Shown piece after piece: positions 32,685 to 42,449 of a stretch of 64,000 bases of DNA (position 1 is its first letter; every line of letters begins with the position of its first letter). This stretch comes from Pseudoalteromonas espejiana DSM 9414. GTDB lineage: Bacteria; Pseudomonadota; Gammaproteobacteria; Enterobacterales; Alteromonadaceae. A program made the position numbers and the translations under genes. Location: NCBI RefSeq assembly GCF_002221525.1, contig NZ_CP011029.1, positions 248,001 through 312,000 on the forward strand, read 5' to 3'. Below the pieces are notes generated by a model. It was not told where the DNA came from. It ran no database searches and saw only the letters and a list, made by a program, of their open reading frames with translations.

Positions 32685-34934
32685 TTAAAATTCGTAACTT
32701 ACACTAAAGCGCGTAGTACGAGGCATAATATAGCGACCGTTTGGCGCGTCGGCATTACGTGGGTCACCCTCGGTAATACCTTGCTCATCAGTTAAGTTAT
32801 CAATAGCTACTTGAAGCTTTATACCTTCCATTGGCTCTAAAATTAAGCCTAAGTCTACTTTTTCATAGCCATCAAGAGTCACTGTGTTTTCGTTGTTACC
32901 AAAACGGTCATCAACTGCCGAAAGTGTACCGTATAACGTGGCGTACATACCTTGTAGCTCAAAGTCGTAGCTTGGCGTTACACGCACTTGCCATTTAGGC
33001 TGGCGCTGCGATGTATTACCTTCATTTGTAGGGCTTTGCGTAATTTCGGTTTCTTGTAGTGTGGTATTTAAATTAACCGAAAAACCCGACTGATGATTAA
33101 AGTTATAATCAAGCTCAACACCATATGCTTCATTTGTTAAAATTTAAGCAGGTACGCCAGGGCGGCGTACAAATGTATCGCCCTTTACTTCATTCACAAA
33201 AAGTGTGGCGTAAAAGTCGGTAGAGTCTGAAATAAGTTTGTAGCCAAATTCACCTTGAGTTACTTCTTTGATTAGCTTTTCGCCGCCTTCATAAGCGCTA
33301 AAATTATCTCTAAAGTCGTCAAAGTAAGGCATTTTATAGCCTCGGTTAACACGGGCAAATACGCCCATATCGTCGTTAATAGAGTAATTAATACCGGTTG
33401 TCCACGAGGTTTTACTTTCATCGTAGTTAACAGCCTTTGTGATTATACCGTCTAGGCCTTCATCAACACTGTATTCTACTTCATGGTTTTCGTGGCGAAT
33501 GCCTGCATCTAAGGTAAAGTCGTCGGCAAATTTATATTGAGTTGTTATATAAAATGCGTTGGTGCGTGCATCACCTGTTGAGCTTATATCGTAGTTAAAA
33601 TCGCAGCCGTCGGTGCTTTGATTACACTCAATACCAGTTAACGACTCGCCGCCTGCTTCTAATACGTGGTAAGTCGTATTACCTAAACTCCACCAATCGT
33701 TTGCCGATGTGCTTGCTGTGTAGTAACCAAACGTGGCTGATAAGTCATCAAATTGCTTTGAAAACGCTAAATCGTTAGTAAATGAGCTAATTTCTTTAAG
33801 TACAACCCAGCGTCCAAGCTGTTGTATAGGGGTGTCGCTTGCGTATTCTGTATTGGTTACTGCGCCAAACGCAGTTTGGCCGTTATCTGCAACGTCCCCA
33901 ACTGTGGTAGCTGAGCCGCTAGGTACAAGGCCAAACGTATTCGCATCGCCTTTGGTTATGTTAAAGCGATCTGAAAATTGCCAACCATTATCAAACTCTA
34001 ATTTAATGCTACCGCCCGAAACATGCCCATCCCAGCCTCGGCCATCACCTAGGTCTATATCATGTGCTTGTGCATCTGGGCCTGTGAATATTGTTGCTTG
34101 GCGGTTTAATGTGCCAAGTTGTGTGTACCCTGCATCTATCCCTTCTATATTTAATGGGGTAGGTAGGTACCATGCACCGTGGTCATCTGTTTGGCGAGTG
34201 TAAAAGTTAAGCTCACCGTTATCTAAATCTTTAGTTATATTAATTGTAAATTGGCTGCCTTTTTCAGAGGTAAAGCCTGCATCACGAATACCGGGTGAGC
34301 TTTTAACATATCCACCCACCATAAAGTATAAATCGTCAGTGATCTCGCCGCTCATAACCGCATCTACACGCTGTAAGTCGTAATCTGATGTGGTGTATTT
34401 AAATAAGCCTTCGGTATCTTCGCTGCCTCTTTTCAAGCGAAAATTTGTTGTTAAACCAGGTTGCCCGTTAGATAAAACAGGGTTTGGACCACCGCGTAAG
34501 GCTTCCATTGTCTCTATTGTTTCATCAATTCTAAACAACGATGAATTTTCTAAAAAAGATAATGTAGGGGCAGGGTAAACAGGCGAACCTTCAATGCTTA
34601 ACGTTAAAAACGGGGCGTCACCGCCACCAGGAAAACCACGTACAAATACATTTGCGCCCGACTCACCACCCGAGCTTTCTACCCATACACCCGGCACGGC
34701 TTTAAAAAGGTCAGCGGTGCTTTTTGGCGACAGTTTAATAATTTGCTGGCTATCAATATTTGTTACAGCGTAGCCGGCATCAATTTTTCTGATACCAACT
34801 CCAGTGGGCGTGCCTGAAACAACAATGCGCTCAACCTTTGTTTCTTGTGCTTGCTCTTGGGCAAACGCAGCGTGTGAGCTTAGGGCTAAAGTTATGGCAC
34901 ACGCGAGTGTGCTTTTTGCTTTATTGAATTTCAT
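32685..34934 (-). pseudogene. TonB-dependent receptor interrupted by one in-frame stop (trehalose locus)
   Basis: The reading frame codes for a signal peptide (to about residue 25, SSHAAFA), a plug domain with SGTPTGVGIRKIDAGYAV, LFKAVPGVWVESSGG and ANVFVRGFPGG, then a 22-strand-type barrel. A TAA at 33144-33146 stops translation after 596 residues (RRPGVPA). The same frame then continues without another stop for 152 codons (ILTNEAYGVELDY... to RFSVSYEF, with the terminal Phe of outer-membrane barrels). A full-length protein would be about 749 residues. A CAA-to-TAA change is the simplest cause. It is divergent from a LacI regulator with an operator in the shared promoter, so it was the uptake receptor of the trehalose system. 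Confidence 0.85.
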
Positions 34935-35034
34935 GTGTGATCCCGTTTTTAGTGTGTTAAACAGTGTGTTTTTACAGCGCCATTAGTAAAAGTTAATGTA
35001 AACAGGCTGTATATGGTGAAACCTTAGAGATAAA

Positions 35035-35048
35035 TGCAAACGTTTGCA
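35035..35048. promoter_or_regulatory. LacI-family operator upstream of the receptor
   Basis: Perfect 14-bp palindrome TGCAAACGTTTGCA with the central CG typical of LacI-family sites; lies between the divergent receptor and lacI-type gene. Confidence 0.82.
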
Positions 35049-35213
35049 ATATTTATTTGTAAATTATTTATGAATTTAATTTGTTGGATTATTAAGCGTA
35101 ATAGCGAATGAATTGATTTTTTGTAGCTGGAACGCGCCAGTAAAAATTAATAATGCTATATTGTCAGCTAGTTACAATTTATATTAGCGAACTCAAAGCG
35201 GCTCAAGGTTTTC

Positions 35214-36221
35214 ATGAACAATAAAAAAATTAAATTAGCTGATTTAGCGAAATTAGCAGGCGTATCTACCTCTACCGTTTCGCGCGCATTAAATGACAAC
35301 CCATTGATAAAAAAAGAAACACGCGACAAACTGCAGCAGCTCGCAAAAAAGCACAACTTTAGCTTAAACACGGCGGCCAGTCGCTTGCGCACCCAAAAAA
35401 CAAATGTAGTTGCTGTTATTATTAACCTTGATGAGCAAACAGAGCAGTCAATTAGTGATCCGTTTTTATTAAAAGTAGTTAGCGAAATTAACCTTGCACT
35501 AAATCAACAAGGGCTAGAGCTTTTATTATCAAACTCCATAATGGCGCAACACGATTGGGCTAATTACTTTATTAACGGGCGCAGAGCCGACGGAATCATT
35601 GTTGTTGGGCAAGGTAAAGACCAGCGCAATATAGAGGCTGCCGCTAAAGCTGGCATTCCACTAGTGGTTTGGGGCGATCCTAAAACACCTAGCAGCTATC
35701 CCATAGTCGGCAGTGATAATTACCTTGGAGGCATGCAAGCAACGGCGCATTTAATAGAGCATGGTGCTAAAAATATTGTGTTTTTAGGCGACCCTGAACA
35801 CGGCGAAATTAGCGAAAGACACCGCGGCTACGCTGCTGCGCTTTCAACACATAAACTAGAGCAACACGTTGTTTCAATTGATATTACAAGTGGTTCGGCT
35901 TATCAAGCAGTAAACCATTTACTGCGTGAAAAAGGCCTGTATTTTGATGCTATTGTTGCATGTAGTGATATGGTTGCACTCGGGGCAATGAAAGCCTTAA
36001 AAGAGCGTTATGTGAGTATTCCAAACGATGTTGCTCTTGTTGGATTTGACGATATTGCAATGGCAGATATAAGCCACCCATCACTTTCTACAATTAAACA
36101 AAACACCCAGTTAGCTGCCTCTTTGATAGTTAAAAAGTTAATGCAACAATTTTTAGGCGAAAAAGTAGAATCTCAAGTTATTGATATAGAATTAATAACT
36201 CGTCAGTCTAGCAAGCGCTAA
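35214..36221 (+). CDS. LacI-family regulator of trehalose utilisation
   Basis: A 335-residue LacI/GalR protein: helix-turn-helix LADLAKLAGVSTSTVSRALND (residues 8-28), hinge helix NTAASRLRT, then a periplasmic-binding-protein-like sensor domain with DGIIVVGQG, YPIVGSDN and ALVGFDDIAMA. AAGG sits five bases before the ATG. It controls a receptor, an MFS transporter and a trehalase, and two near-identical palindromes with TGCAAACG half-sites flank it. The effector is probably trehalose or a derivative; inferred from neighbours. Confidence 0.92.
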   Translation: MNNKKIKLADLAKLAGVSTSTVSRALNDNPLIKKETRDKLQQLAKKHNFSLNTAASRLRTQKTNVVAVIINLDEQTEQSISDPFLLKVVSEINLALNQQGLELLLSNSIMAQHDWANYFINGRRADGIIVVGQGKDQRNIEAAAKAGIPLVVWGDPKTPSSYPIVGSDNYLGGMQATAHLIEHGAKNIVFLGDPEHGEISERHRGYAAALSTHKLEQHVVSIDITSGSAYQAVNHLLREKGLYFDAIVACSDMVALGAMKALKERYVSIPNDVALVGFDDIAMADISHPSLSTIKQNTQLAASLIVKKLMQQFLGEKVESQVIDIELITRQSSKR

Positions 36222-36256
36222 TTTATAGCTATGTGTATTAATTGTTAAAGTTAAAA

Positions 36257-36270
36257 TGCAAACGATTGCA
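36257..36270. promoter_or_regulatory. LacI-family operator upstream of the MFS/trehalase operon
   Basis: TGCAAACGATTGCA, one base from the perfect palindrome in front of the receptor; 111 bases upstream of the transporter start. Confidence 0.8.
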
Positions 36271-36380
36271 ATGAATTTTATTCTACACTACACTCAAGCT
36301 TCACTGACACACACACGCTAATACCCTAAGGGCATTAGCTTATAAAGTTACAATGCATTGCGTTGTAAGTAGGGCAAGCT

Positions 36381-37619
36381 ATGAGTAAAACAAAAATCAC
36401 ACTGGCAATTGCTGCAAGCTATTTTATTTTTGCAATATTATTAAATAGCGTAGGTACCGTTATTTTGCAGGCAATAAATACGCTAGGCGTTAGTAAAACA
36501 GAAGCATCGGTACTGGAAGGGTTTAAAGATTTATCGATTGCGATAATGTCTTTTGCTGTTGCATCGTTTATTCCTAGGCTAGGTTATAAACTCGCTATGC
36601 TTGGCGCATTAACTGTGGTGGCAGCGGCCTGTGTAAGCACCGCAATGATTAGCGACTTTTATATGTTTAAAGTGCTATTTGCGGCTATTGGCTGTGGTTT
36701 TGCTGTAGTAAAAGTCTCTGTTTATTCAATTATTGGCCAAGTAACAGACGATGCAAATAGCCATTCGTCATTATTAAACACCATAGAAGGTATTTTTATG
36801 GTGGGTGTATTAAGCGGCTATTGGATTTTTACGGCATTTATAAATCCAGGCGAGCCTAGTGCATGGCTAAATGTATATTATGGGCTTGCTGCACTTACTT
36901 TAGTTGTGATTGTAAGTGTTATAGCTGCGCCTATTAAGCCTGCGCTTCAAAGCGATAAAAGCAGTTCGAGCTTAAGTGACTTTGTGGCCATGTTAAAGCT
37001 AACTTACCAACCACTTGTTGTTATTTTTATTATAAGTGCTTTTTTATATGTACTTATAGAGCAAGGCGTTGGAACGTGGTTACCAACCTTTAATAATCAA
37101 GTATTACAGTTACCTGTAGCTATAAGCATTCAGTTAGCTAGCATATTTGCCGCCGCTCTCGCGCTGGGTCGATTAGTTGCAGGGCAGGTGCTTAAACACA
37201 TTAATTGGTTTTTTGTTTTATGTGGCTGCCTTGTTGCGATGGCATCACTGATTATTATTACGTTGCCGCTTACTGAAAACTTACCAACAACTAAGGTTAA
37301 AAGCTTATTTGACGCTCCGTTAGCGGCATTTATTTTGCCTCTTATTGGCTTTTTTATGGCACCTATTTACCCAGTATTAAATTCTGTGATGTTAAATGCG
37401 CTACCAAAATACCAGCATGCGGCCATGACTGGTTTAATCGTTGTATTTTCTGCATTGGGTGGCACAACGGGTTCGATGATCACAGGCTATGTGTTTGAGC
37501 ATTTTAGCGGACAACATGCATTTTACCTTTCTTTAATACCCATTAGTTTAATTTTTATTAGCGTGATTATTTTTAAAAAACGCACCCATGCCATTTCTCA
37601 ACATACAGCTAATGCTTAA
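36381..37619 (+). CDS. MFS sugar transporter (FucP/GGT-like), probably for trehalose
   Basis: A 412-residue inner-membrane protein with about 12 helices. It follows the MFS order with a short charged middle loop (KPALQSDKSSSSLSDF) and motifs like LEGFKDLSIAIMSF and VVKVSVYSIIGQV that recall the fucose/glucose permease branch. It starts 110 bases after a LacI operator and 15 bases before the trehalase, so it is cotranscribed with it. Trehalose as substrate is inference from the operon. Confidence 0.87.
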   Translation: MSKTKITLAIAASYFIFAILLNSVGTVILQAINTLGVSKTEASVLEGFKDLSIAIMSFAVASFIPRLGYKLAMLGALTVVAAACVSTAMISDFYMFKVLFAAIGCGFAVVKVSVYSIIGQVTDDANSHSSLLNTIEGIFMVGVLSGYWIFTAFINPGEPSAWLNVYYGLAALTLVVIVSVIAAPIKPALQSDKSSSSLSDFVAMLKLTYQPLVVIFIISAFLYVLIEQGVGTWLPTFNNQVLQLPVAISIQLASIFAAALALGRLVAGQVLKHINWFFVLCGCLVAMASLIIITLPLTENLPTTKVKSLFDAPLAAFILPLIGFFMAPIYPVLNSVMLNALPKYQHAAMTGLIVVFSALGGTTGSMITGYVFEHFSGQHAFYLSLIPISLIFISVIIFKKRTHAISQHTANA

Positions 37620-37634
37620 TTTTTTAGGATTGTT

Positions 37635-39137
37635 ATGAATTTTTTTGATAGCCAATTATTTAAAGATGTACAAACACAGCATATTTTTAGTGACTGTAAA
37701 ACATTTGCAGATGCTACAGCACGTACCAATTGGCAAAGTGCGTGTAAAAGCTACGAGCAAGTAGCACCACTTAGCAACATTGATCTTAAAGAGTTTGTAA
37801 ACGCTCACTTTTTAACAACCCCGCTATTAAAAATGAGTACTGAGGTAGATACTTCAAGTGTAAAAAGTTACATCAACTCGCTGTGGGGTGGTTTACGCCG
37901 CGAGGCAGACACGCCTAAAGCCGATTCATTATTAGCACTTAAGCACAGCTATATTGTACCAGGTGGGCGTTTTCAGGAAATATACTATTGGGATAGTTAC
38001 TTTACAGCGCTTGGCTTAATTGACGCTAATAAAGCCGACATTGTTGAAGATATGCTGCAAAACTTTATTGATTTAATAAACGATTTTGGGTGCATTCCAA
38101 ATGGTAACCGTCGCTACTATTTATCTCGCTCCCAGCCGCCAATTTTAGCGCTTATGGTGCAATTATTATGGCAACATGTGCACAGCAAATCGAATAACTT
38201 AGCCTGGCTTAAAAGCTGTGTTACCGCGCTTGAAAAAGAGTATGCGTTTTGGATGCAAGGTGCTGATAATTTAAATACTGAGCAAACAGCCATTAAGCGT
38301 GTAGTAAAGCTCAATTGTGGTGGCGTTTTAAATCGTTACTGGGACGATGAGGCTGCTCCTAGGGCCGAGTCGCTTAGAGAAGATTTAGAGTTAGCCCATG
38401 ATTTTGCAGATCATGAAAAGCCTGATTTTTATCGCAATATTCGTGCAGCGTGCGAATCAGGGTGGGATTTTAGCTCTCGCTGGTTAGCCAAGCCGCTTTC
38501 GCTAAGTTCCATACAAACAACAGATATAGTGCCCATTGACTTAAATTGCTTAATGTACAACTTAGAAAATCAGCTTAGTGAGTTTTACACTTTATTAGGT
38601 AATAACTCGCAAGCTGAGGTATTTAATACCTATGCCGCTAATAGAAAGCAGCTTATACATACGTACTTATGGAGCGATGAGCACCACTTTTTTGTTGATT
38701 ACAATCACAGTAAAGCGAGTCAGTCTGATGTATTGAGCGCTGCAGCAAGTACAGCCCTGTTTGTAAATGTAGCTTGTGATAAACAAGCTAAGCAGGTTGC
38801 TAAACTTATTGAGCAAGACTTTTTAAAAGAAGGCGGTGTAGTGACCACTATTACAGATACGCCACAGCAATGGGATAGCCCTAATGGTTGGGCTCCGCTT
38901 CAATGGTTTAGCGTAAAAGGGCTTAATAACTACGGTTTTAGCAACCTTAGTAAGCGTATAATGCAAAATTGGTTAACTATGGTCGAGCAAGACTTTGCTC
39001 AAAATAAGTGCTTACTAGAAAAGTATAATGTGTGTGAGCCACAGCTAAAAGCAGGTGGCGGTGAGTATGCAGTACAGCAAGGTTTTGGCTGGACAAACGG
39101 CGTAACTTCGCGCTTTTATACGCTCTGTGAAGACTGA
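37635..39137 (+). CDS. treF: Cytoplasmic trehalase, GH37
   Basis: A 500-residue glycoside hydrolase family 37 enzyme that splits alpha,alpha-trehalose into two glucose. Signature 1 PGGRFQEIYYWDSYFT (109-124) and signature 2 QWDSPNGWAPLQW (about 416-428) are present. The general acid D278 lies in ESGWDFSSRW, and a C-terminal LLEKYNV holds the expected base Glu. No signal peptide, so it acts in the cytoplasm on sugar brought in by the preceding MFS protein. Last gene of the LacI-controlled operon. Confidence 0.95.
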   Translation: MNFFDSQLFKDVQTQHIFSDCKTFADATARTNWQSACKSYEQVAPLSNIDLKEFVNAHFLTTPLLKMSTEVDTSSVKSYINSLWGGLRREADTPKADSLLALKHSYIVPGGRFQEIYYWDSYFTALGLIDANKADIVEDMLQNFIDLINDFGCIPNGNRRYYLSRSQPPILALMVQLLWQHVHSKSNNLAWLKSCVTALEKEYAFWMQGADNLNTEQTAIKRVVKLNCGGVLNRYWDDEAAPRAESLREDLELAHDFADHEKPDFYRNIRAACESGWDFSSRWLAKPLSLSSIQTTDIVPIDLNCLMYNLENQLSEFYTLLGNNSQAEVFNTYAANRKQLIHTYLWSDEHHFFVDYNHSKASQSDVLSAAASTALFVNVACDKQAKQVAKLIEQDFLKEGGVVTTITDTPQQWDSPNGWAPLQWFSVKGLNNYGFSNLSKRIMQNWLTMVEQDFAQNKCLLEKYNVCEPQLKAGGGEYAVQQGFGWTNGVTSRFYTLCED

Positions 39138-39310
39138 ACGAGCTGCTACTCATACAGACTTTAGCGAAATATTATTTATAAGATTCTATCCGACAATAAA
39201 TTTTTCTAAATAGTATGAGTATATTTAGCGGCAACTTTTATACAAAAAATCGCATTGTAAATTGTATATAATTTAGCTAACGTATCATAAACATTTCAAG
39301 GATGAGATTT

Positions 39311-40000
39311 ATGTCACTGCAGCAGGCTATTTTTGTAAAGACCACATTCCAGTCATCTTTTCACACTGAAAGCTACACAGCTATTTTAAAAACTATCCAG
39401 GCGCTTTTTGGCAATATCAAAATGGACGATACTTTGCCTAAAGCTGAGCAACGCGGTCATTATGATTTGTTTTTAATTGATGGTGCTAATAATAATTGGC
39501 ACGATTTAATTCCAGCAGATCTAATATGCTTGGCTAAGCAATACAGCATTGTTGTTTTTAATGTAGATAAAGAAAGTGTCTGCGAAAAAAACTTATTACT
39601 AAATCATATAAATGGTGTGTTTTATAAATCAGACGAACTTGAAGATATTTTTAAAGGATTAGTAAGGGTAAGTGCCGGAGAACTTTGGTTTACTCGTAAG
39701 GTCATTTCTCAAGCATTTAACGATATACTGGCTGTTGCAGCTTCATTTAATAACTTAAGCGATACTATAGAGCTTAAGCAAGATGATTACGCGCATTTAA
39801 CGAAGCGAGAAAAGTCGGTTATTCATTTAATTGCGCAAGGTGCGAGTAATAACGCCATTGCTGATAAGCTAAATATTAGCGATCACACTGTAAAAACTCA
39901 CTTGTACAGTGCGTTTAAAAAAACCAACTCTCGTAACCGTGTAGAATTAGCTAATTGGGCCCAGCGCTACATCTCCGTTTTACTACCGTTAGTTAAATAA
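39311..40000 (+). CDS. LuxR/CsgD-like transcriptional regulator
   Basis: A 229-residue regulator. The C-terminal domain is a LuxR helix-turn-helix: LTKREKSVIHLIAQGASNNAIADKLNISDHTVKTHLYSAFKK. The N-terminal 150 residues form a receiver-like domain lacking the usual DD and phospho-Asp motif (FLIDGANNN), similar to CsgD. ATG 39311 has AAGGA eight bases upstream and is preferred to 39302. CsgD-type proteins often act in biofilm or matrix control, but no target genes are adjacent. Monocistronic with terminator. Confidence 0.85.
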   Translation: MSLQQAIFVKTTFQSSFHTESYTAILKTIQALFGNIKMDDTLPKAEQRGHYDLFLIDGANNNWHDLIPADLICLAKQYSIVVFNVDKESVCEKNLLLNHINGVFYKSDELEDIFKGLVRVSAGELWFTRKVISQAFNDILAVAASFNNLSDTIELKQDDYAHLTKREKSVIHLIAQGASNNAIADKLNISDHTVKTHLYSAFKKTNSRNRVELANWAQRYISVLLPLVK

Positions 40001-40022
40001 ATTAGCACTCTAAAGTGACCTC

Positions 40023-40048
40023 AAGCCCAGCATTGCTGGGCTTTTTTT
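40023..40048 (+). terminator. Rho-independent terminator of the LuxR-type gene
   Basis: AAGCCCAGC-ATT-GCTGGGCTT followed by a T-run. Confidence 0.92.
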
Positions 40049-40101
40049 GTTTTACGATAAATCTAATAAGCGCTTAGAGTTTAGTTTGAACGGCTCACAT
40101 C

Positions 40102-40310
40102 ATACCAATCCGCATAATTAAATGATCTATTTTGAGGATGGATAAACGTGTTGATAGCAAGGCAAAAAATTCGCTATTTAGTTGTTCTCGGCAATTGCTC
40201 CTGCATTGCTCTACCTTCTGCATCCATGCAGTCGTAAATGAGAGTTTTTTAACGCAGATAGCGACACGTTTAGCCCCTGAAAATGATTAAGTATTATTGC
40301 GGATTGGTAT
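40102..40310. mobile_element. MITE-like non-autonomous repeat element
   Basis: About 209 bases bounded by 13-bp perfect terminal inverted repeats ATACCAATCCGCA (40102-40114) and TGCGGATTGGTAT (40298-40310). Symmetry continues inward: GATAAACGTGTTGATAGC on the left corresponds to GCTAAACGTGTCGCTATC read from the right. No ORF. The sequence type (with ATGCAGAAGGTAGAGCAATG in the middle) is one I recall as a common intergenic repeat in Pseudoalteromonas and relatives. Its right end runs into the puuE coding region. Confidence 0.75.
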
Positions 40311-41232
40311 TATACGGATGGGTTTTAAGCCAGTGCTCGGCGATTTGCTCGCGCGTGGCAAACCATACCTGCTCATGCAAGGTGGCATATTCTAAAAACC
40401 TCGCGAGGGCTTTAATGCGCCCAGGGCGGCCAATTAAGCGGCAATGCAAACCTATCGACATCATTTTTGGGGCATTTTCACCTTGTGGGTCGCCTTCTTC
40501 ATAAAGCGTATCAAAGGCATCTTTTAAATAATTATAAAATTGATCCCCGGCATTAAAGCCTTGCACAGCAGCAAAGCGCATGTCGTTTACATCAAGGGTG
40601 TAAGGTACTATTAACTGGGGTTTACCTTCTTTAATACTGTAAAAGGGTAAGTCGTCGCTGTAATCGTCAGCGTCATATAAAAATGTGCCATTTTCTACCA
40701 CAAGGGCAGCAGTATTTGGGCTTGTGCGCCCGGTGTACCAGCCTTTGGGCTTTTTACCAGTAAGTGCTTGAATGATCTCAATGGCTTTTTGCATGTGCTC
40801 GCGCTCGGTTTGCTTATCTATATGTTGATAATTAATCCAGCGCAGGCCATGGCTTGCTATTTCGTGCCCTGCATCAACAAAAGCTTTAGCTACATCGGGG
40901 TGGCGCTCAAGGGCCATCGCCACGGCAAAAATGGTGACCGGTATATCGTATTTTTTAAAGAGTTTAAGTAAACGCCATACACCTGCTCGCGAGCCATATT
41001 CGTAAATGGACTCCATGCTTATATGGCGATCTTCTACATGCGGGGCACTGACTATTTCAGATAAAAATGTTTCGGCCGCTGCATCACCATGTAATACACA
41101 GTTTTCGCCGCCTTCTTCGTAATTTAATACTACTTGCACAGCAACGCGGGCTTTATTGGGCCAATTTGCATGGGGCACCTGTGAGCCATAACCAACTAGA
41201 TCGCGCGGGTAGTGTTTAAATTGCTCGCTCAT
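40294..41232 (-). CDS. puuE: Allantoinase PuuE (polysaccharide-deacetylase fold)
   Basis: A 312-residue enzyme of the NodB/polysaccharide deacetylase fold, here the PuuE type that opens allantoin to allantoate. Typical features are the N-terminus YPRDLVGYGSQVPHANWP, NYEEGGENCVLHGD, FAVAMALERHPDVAKAFVDAGHEIASHG, and GLHCRLIGRPGRIKALARFLEY. Last gene of the leftward purine operon, one base after puuD. Its final codons (YNTNPQ and the TAA) lie inside the terminal repeat of the adjacent MITE-like element, so the native C-terminus was probably altered by that insertion. Confidence 0.94.
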   Translation of the reverse strand: MSEQFKHYPRDLVGYGSQVPHANWPNKARVAVQVVLNYEEGGENCVLHGDAAAETFLSEIVSAPHVEDRHISMESIYEYGSRAGVWRLLKLFKKYDIPVTIFAVAMALERHPDVAKAFVDAGHEIASHGLRWINYQHIDKQTEREHMQKAIEIIQALTGKKPKGWYTGRTSPNTAALVVENGTFLYDADDYSDDLPFYSIKEGKPQLIVPYTLDVNDMRFAAVQGFNAGDQFYNYLKDAFDTLYEEGDPQGENAPKMMSIGLHCRLIGRPGRIKALARFLEYATLHEQVWFATREQIAEHWLKTHPYNTNPQ

Positions 41233-41233
41233 G

Positions 41234-42445
41234 TTATTGCTCCTTTTTAAGCGCTGTGAGCCAAGAGCCTAGCGTTTCGCGCTCTGCATCAGTCATTTTG
41301 GTCATATTTGCCAATGGCATGTCTTTGGTTATAACCGCGCGGGTATGAATAAGGGTGCTGGCTTTTTTTACATCATTAATAGAGTCGAGCTTAAAGCCAA
41401 GCGGCGCTGTTTGAAAAAGCTCAGAGGCAGGTGTTTCACTGTGGCACTGTGTACAGTGCTTGCTGATTATATCCCACGCTTGAGTGTCGGTAATGCTTGC
41501 TTGTAAAGGTGCGTTTTCGCCTGCATTTGTTGGGCTGCTAGGCCACGGAGCTATAGCCAGCATTAGGGCCAAAAAGGCGGCAATACCACTTACAAGCACT
41601 GAAGGTTTATTAATACCTTGGTGCTTTAAGTTAAAGTAATGGCGTATCCACATGCCAATACCAAATAGCGCAATTAATATAAGCCAGCCAAAGCTGTGAC
41701 TGTAGGTGTAAGAAAAGTGGTTGCTCAGCATAATAAATACCACAGGTAACGTGGCGTAGTTATTATGAATAGAGCACAGCTTTGCTTTTAAACCCGGTGC
41801 TGAATCGGGAATACGGCCAGCTTCTACTTCGCTTACCATGTAGCGCTGCCCTGGCATAATAATGTGGTACACATTGCCAACCATACACGTACCAATAAGC
41901 GCACCGACATGAATATACACAGCGCGGTCACTAAATAGCTGGTCAACCCCGTAAGTCCAAAGAGCCAATATGCCAATAACCACAGCAATAAACGCTTTAC
42001 CGTTTTCAACCAGCGGGGTTTTGCACAATAATCGATAAACACCATAACCTAAGCCAATAAAGCCAAGCGATGCGCCGATAGCGGCAAATTTACTTAGCTC
42101 ACTTTTACTGTTATCGATTAGGTAAACATCTGCGCCAACATAATAAAGTAGGCTAAATAATAAAATACCGGTGATCCACGTTGTGTAGGCTTCCCATTTA
42201 AACCAGTGCAGGGTATGCGGCATTTCTTCAGGGCCATTTTGATACTTTGCCACTTCATAAAAGCCACCGCCGTGCACGGCCCATAAATCGCCTTTTATGC
42301 CTTTGTCTTGTTTCCATTGTGGCGGGGTTTGTAAATTATTATCAAGCCACGCAAAATAAAACGACGCCCCAATCCACGCAATGCCTGCAATTACATGAAA
42401 ATAACGCAGGACTAAATGAGCAAGCTCAAATAAATAGTTTTCCAT
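41234..42445 (-). CDS. puuD: Urate hydroxylase PuuD (membrane urate oxidase with cytochrome c domain)
   Basis: A 403-residue protein: eight or nine membrane helices (about residues 10-300, starting LVLRYFHVIAGIAWIGASFYFAWLD) followed by a periplasmic cytochrome c domain with the haem motif CTQCH near residue 333. PuuD oxidises urate to 5-hydroxyisourate with electrons passed to the cytochrome c. This replaces a soluble uricase, which is absent from the locus. Positioned between guaD and puuE. Confidence 0.95.
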   Translation of the reverse strand: MENYLFELAHLVLRYFHVIAGIAWIGASFYFAWLDNNLQTPPQWKQDKGIKGDLWAVHGGGFYEVAKYQNGPEEMPHTLHWFKWEAYTTWITGILLFSLLYYVGADVYLIDNSKSELSKFAAIGASLGFIGLGYGVYRLLCKTPLVENGKAFIAVVIGILALWTYGVDQLFSDRAVYIHVGALIGTCMVGNVYHIIMPGQRYMVSEVEAGRIPDSAPGLKAKLCSIHNNYATLPVVFIMLSNHFSYTYSHSFGWLILIALFGIGMWIRHYFNLKHQGINKPSVLVSGIAAFLALMLAIAPWPSSPTNAGENAPLQASITDTQAWDIISKHCTQCHSETPASELFQTAPLGFKLDSINDVKKASTLIHTRAVITKDMPLANMTKMTDAERETLGSWLTALKKEQ

Positions 42446-42449
42446 TAGG

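Noticed and set aside
32685..32987. The 100-residue minus-strand ORF as an independent gene
   Set aside because: It is in the same frame as the receptor ORF upstream, continues its barrel and has no ribosome site; it is the tail of the interrupted receptor.
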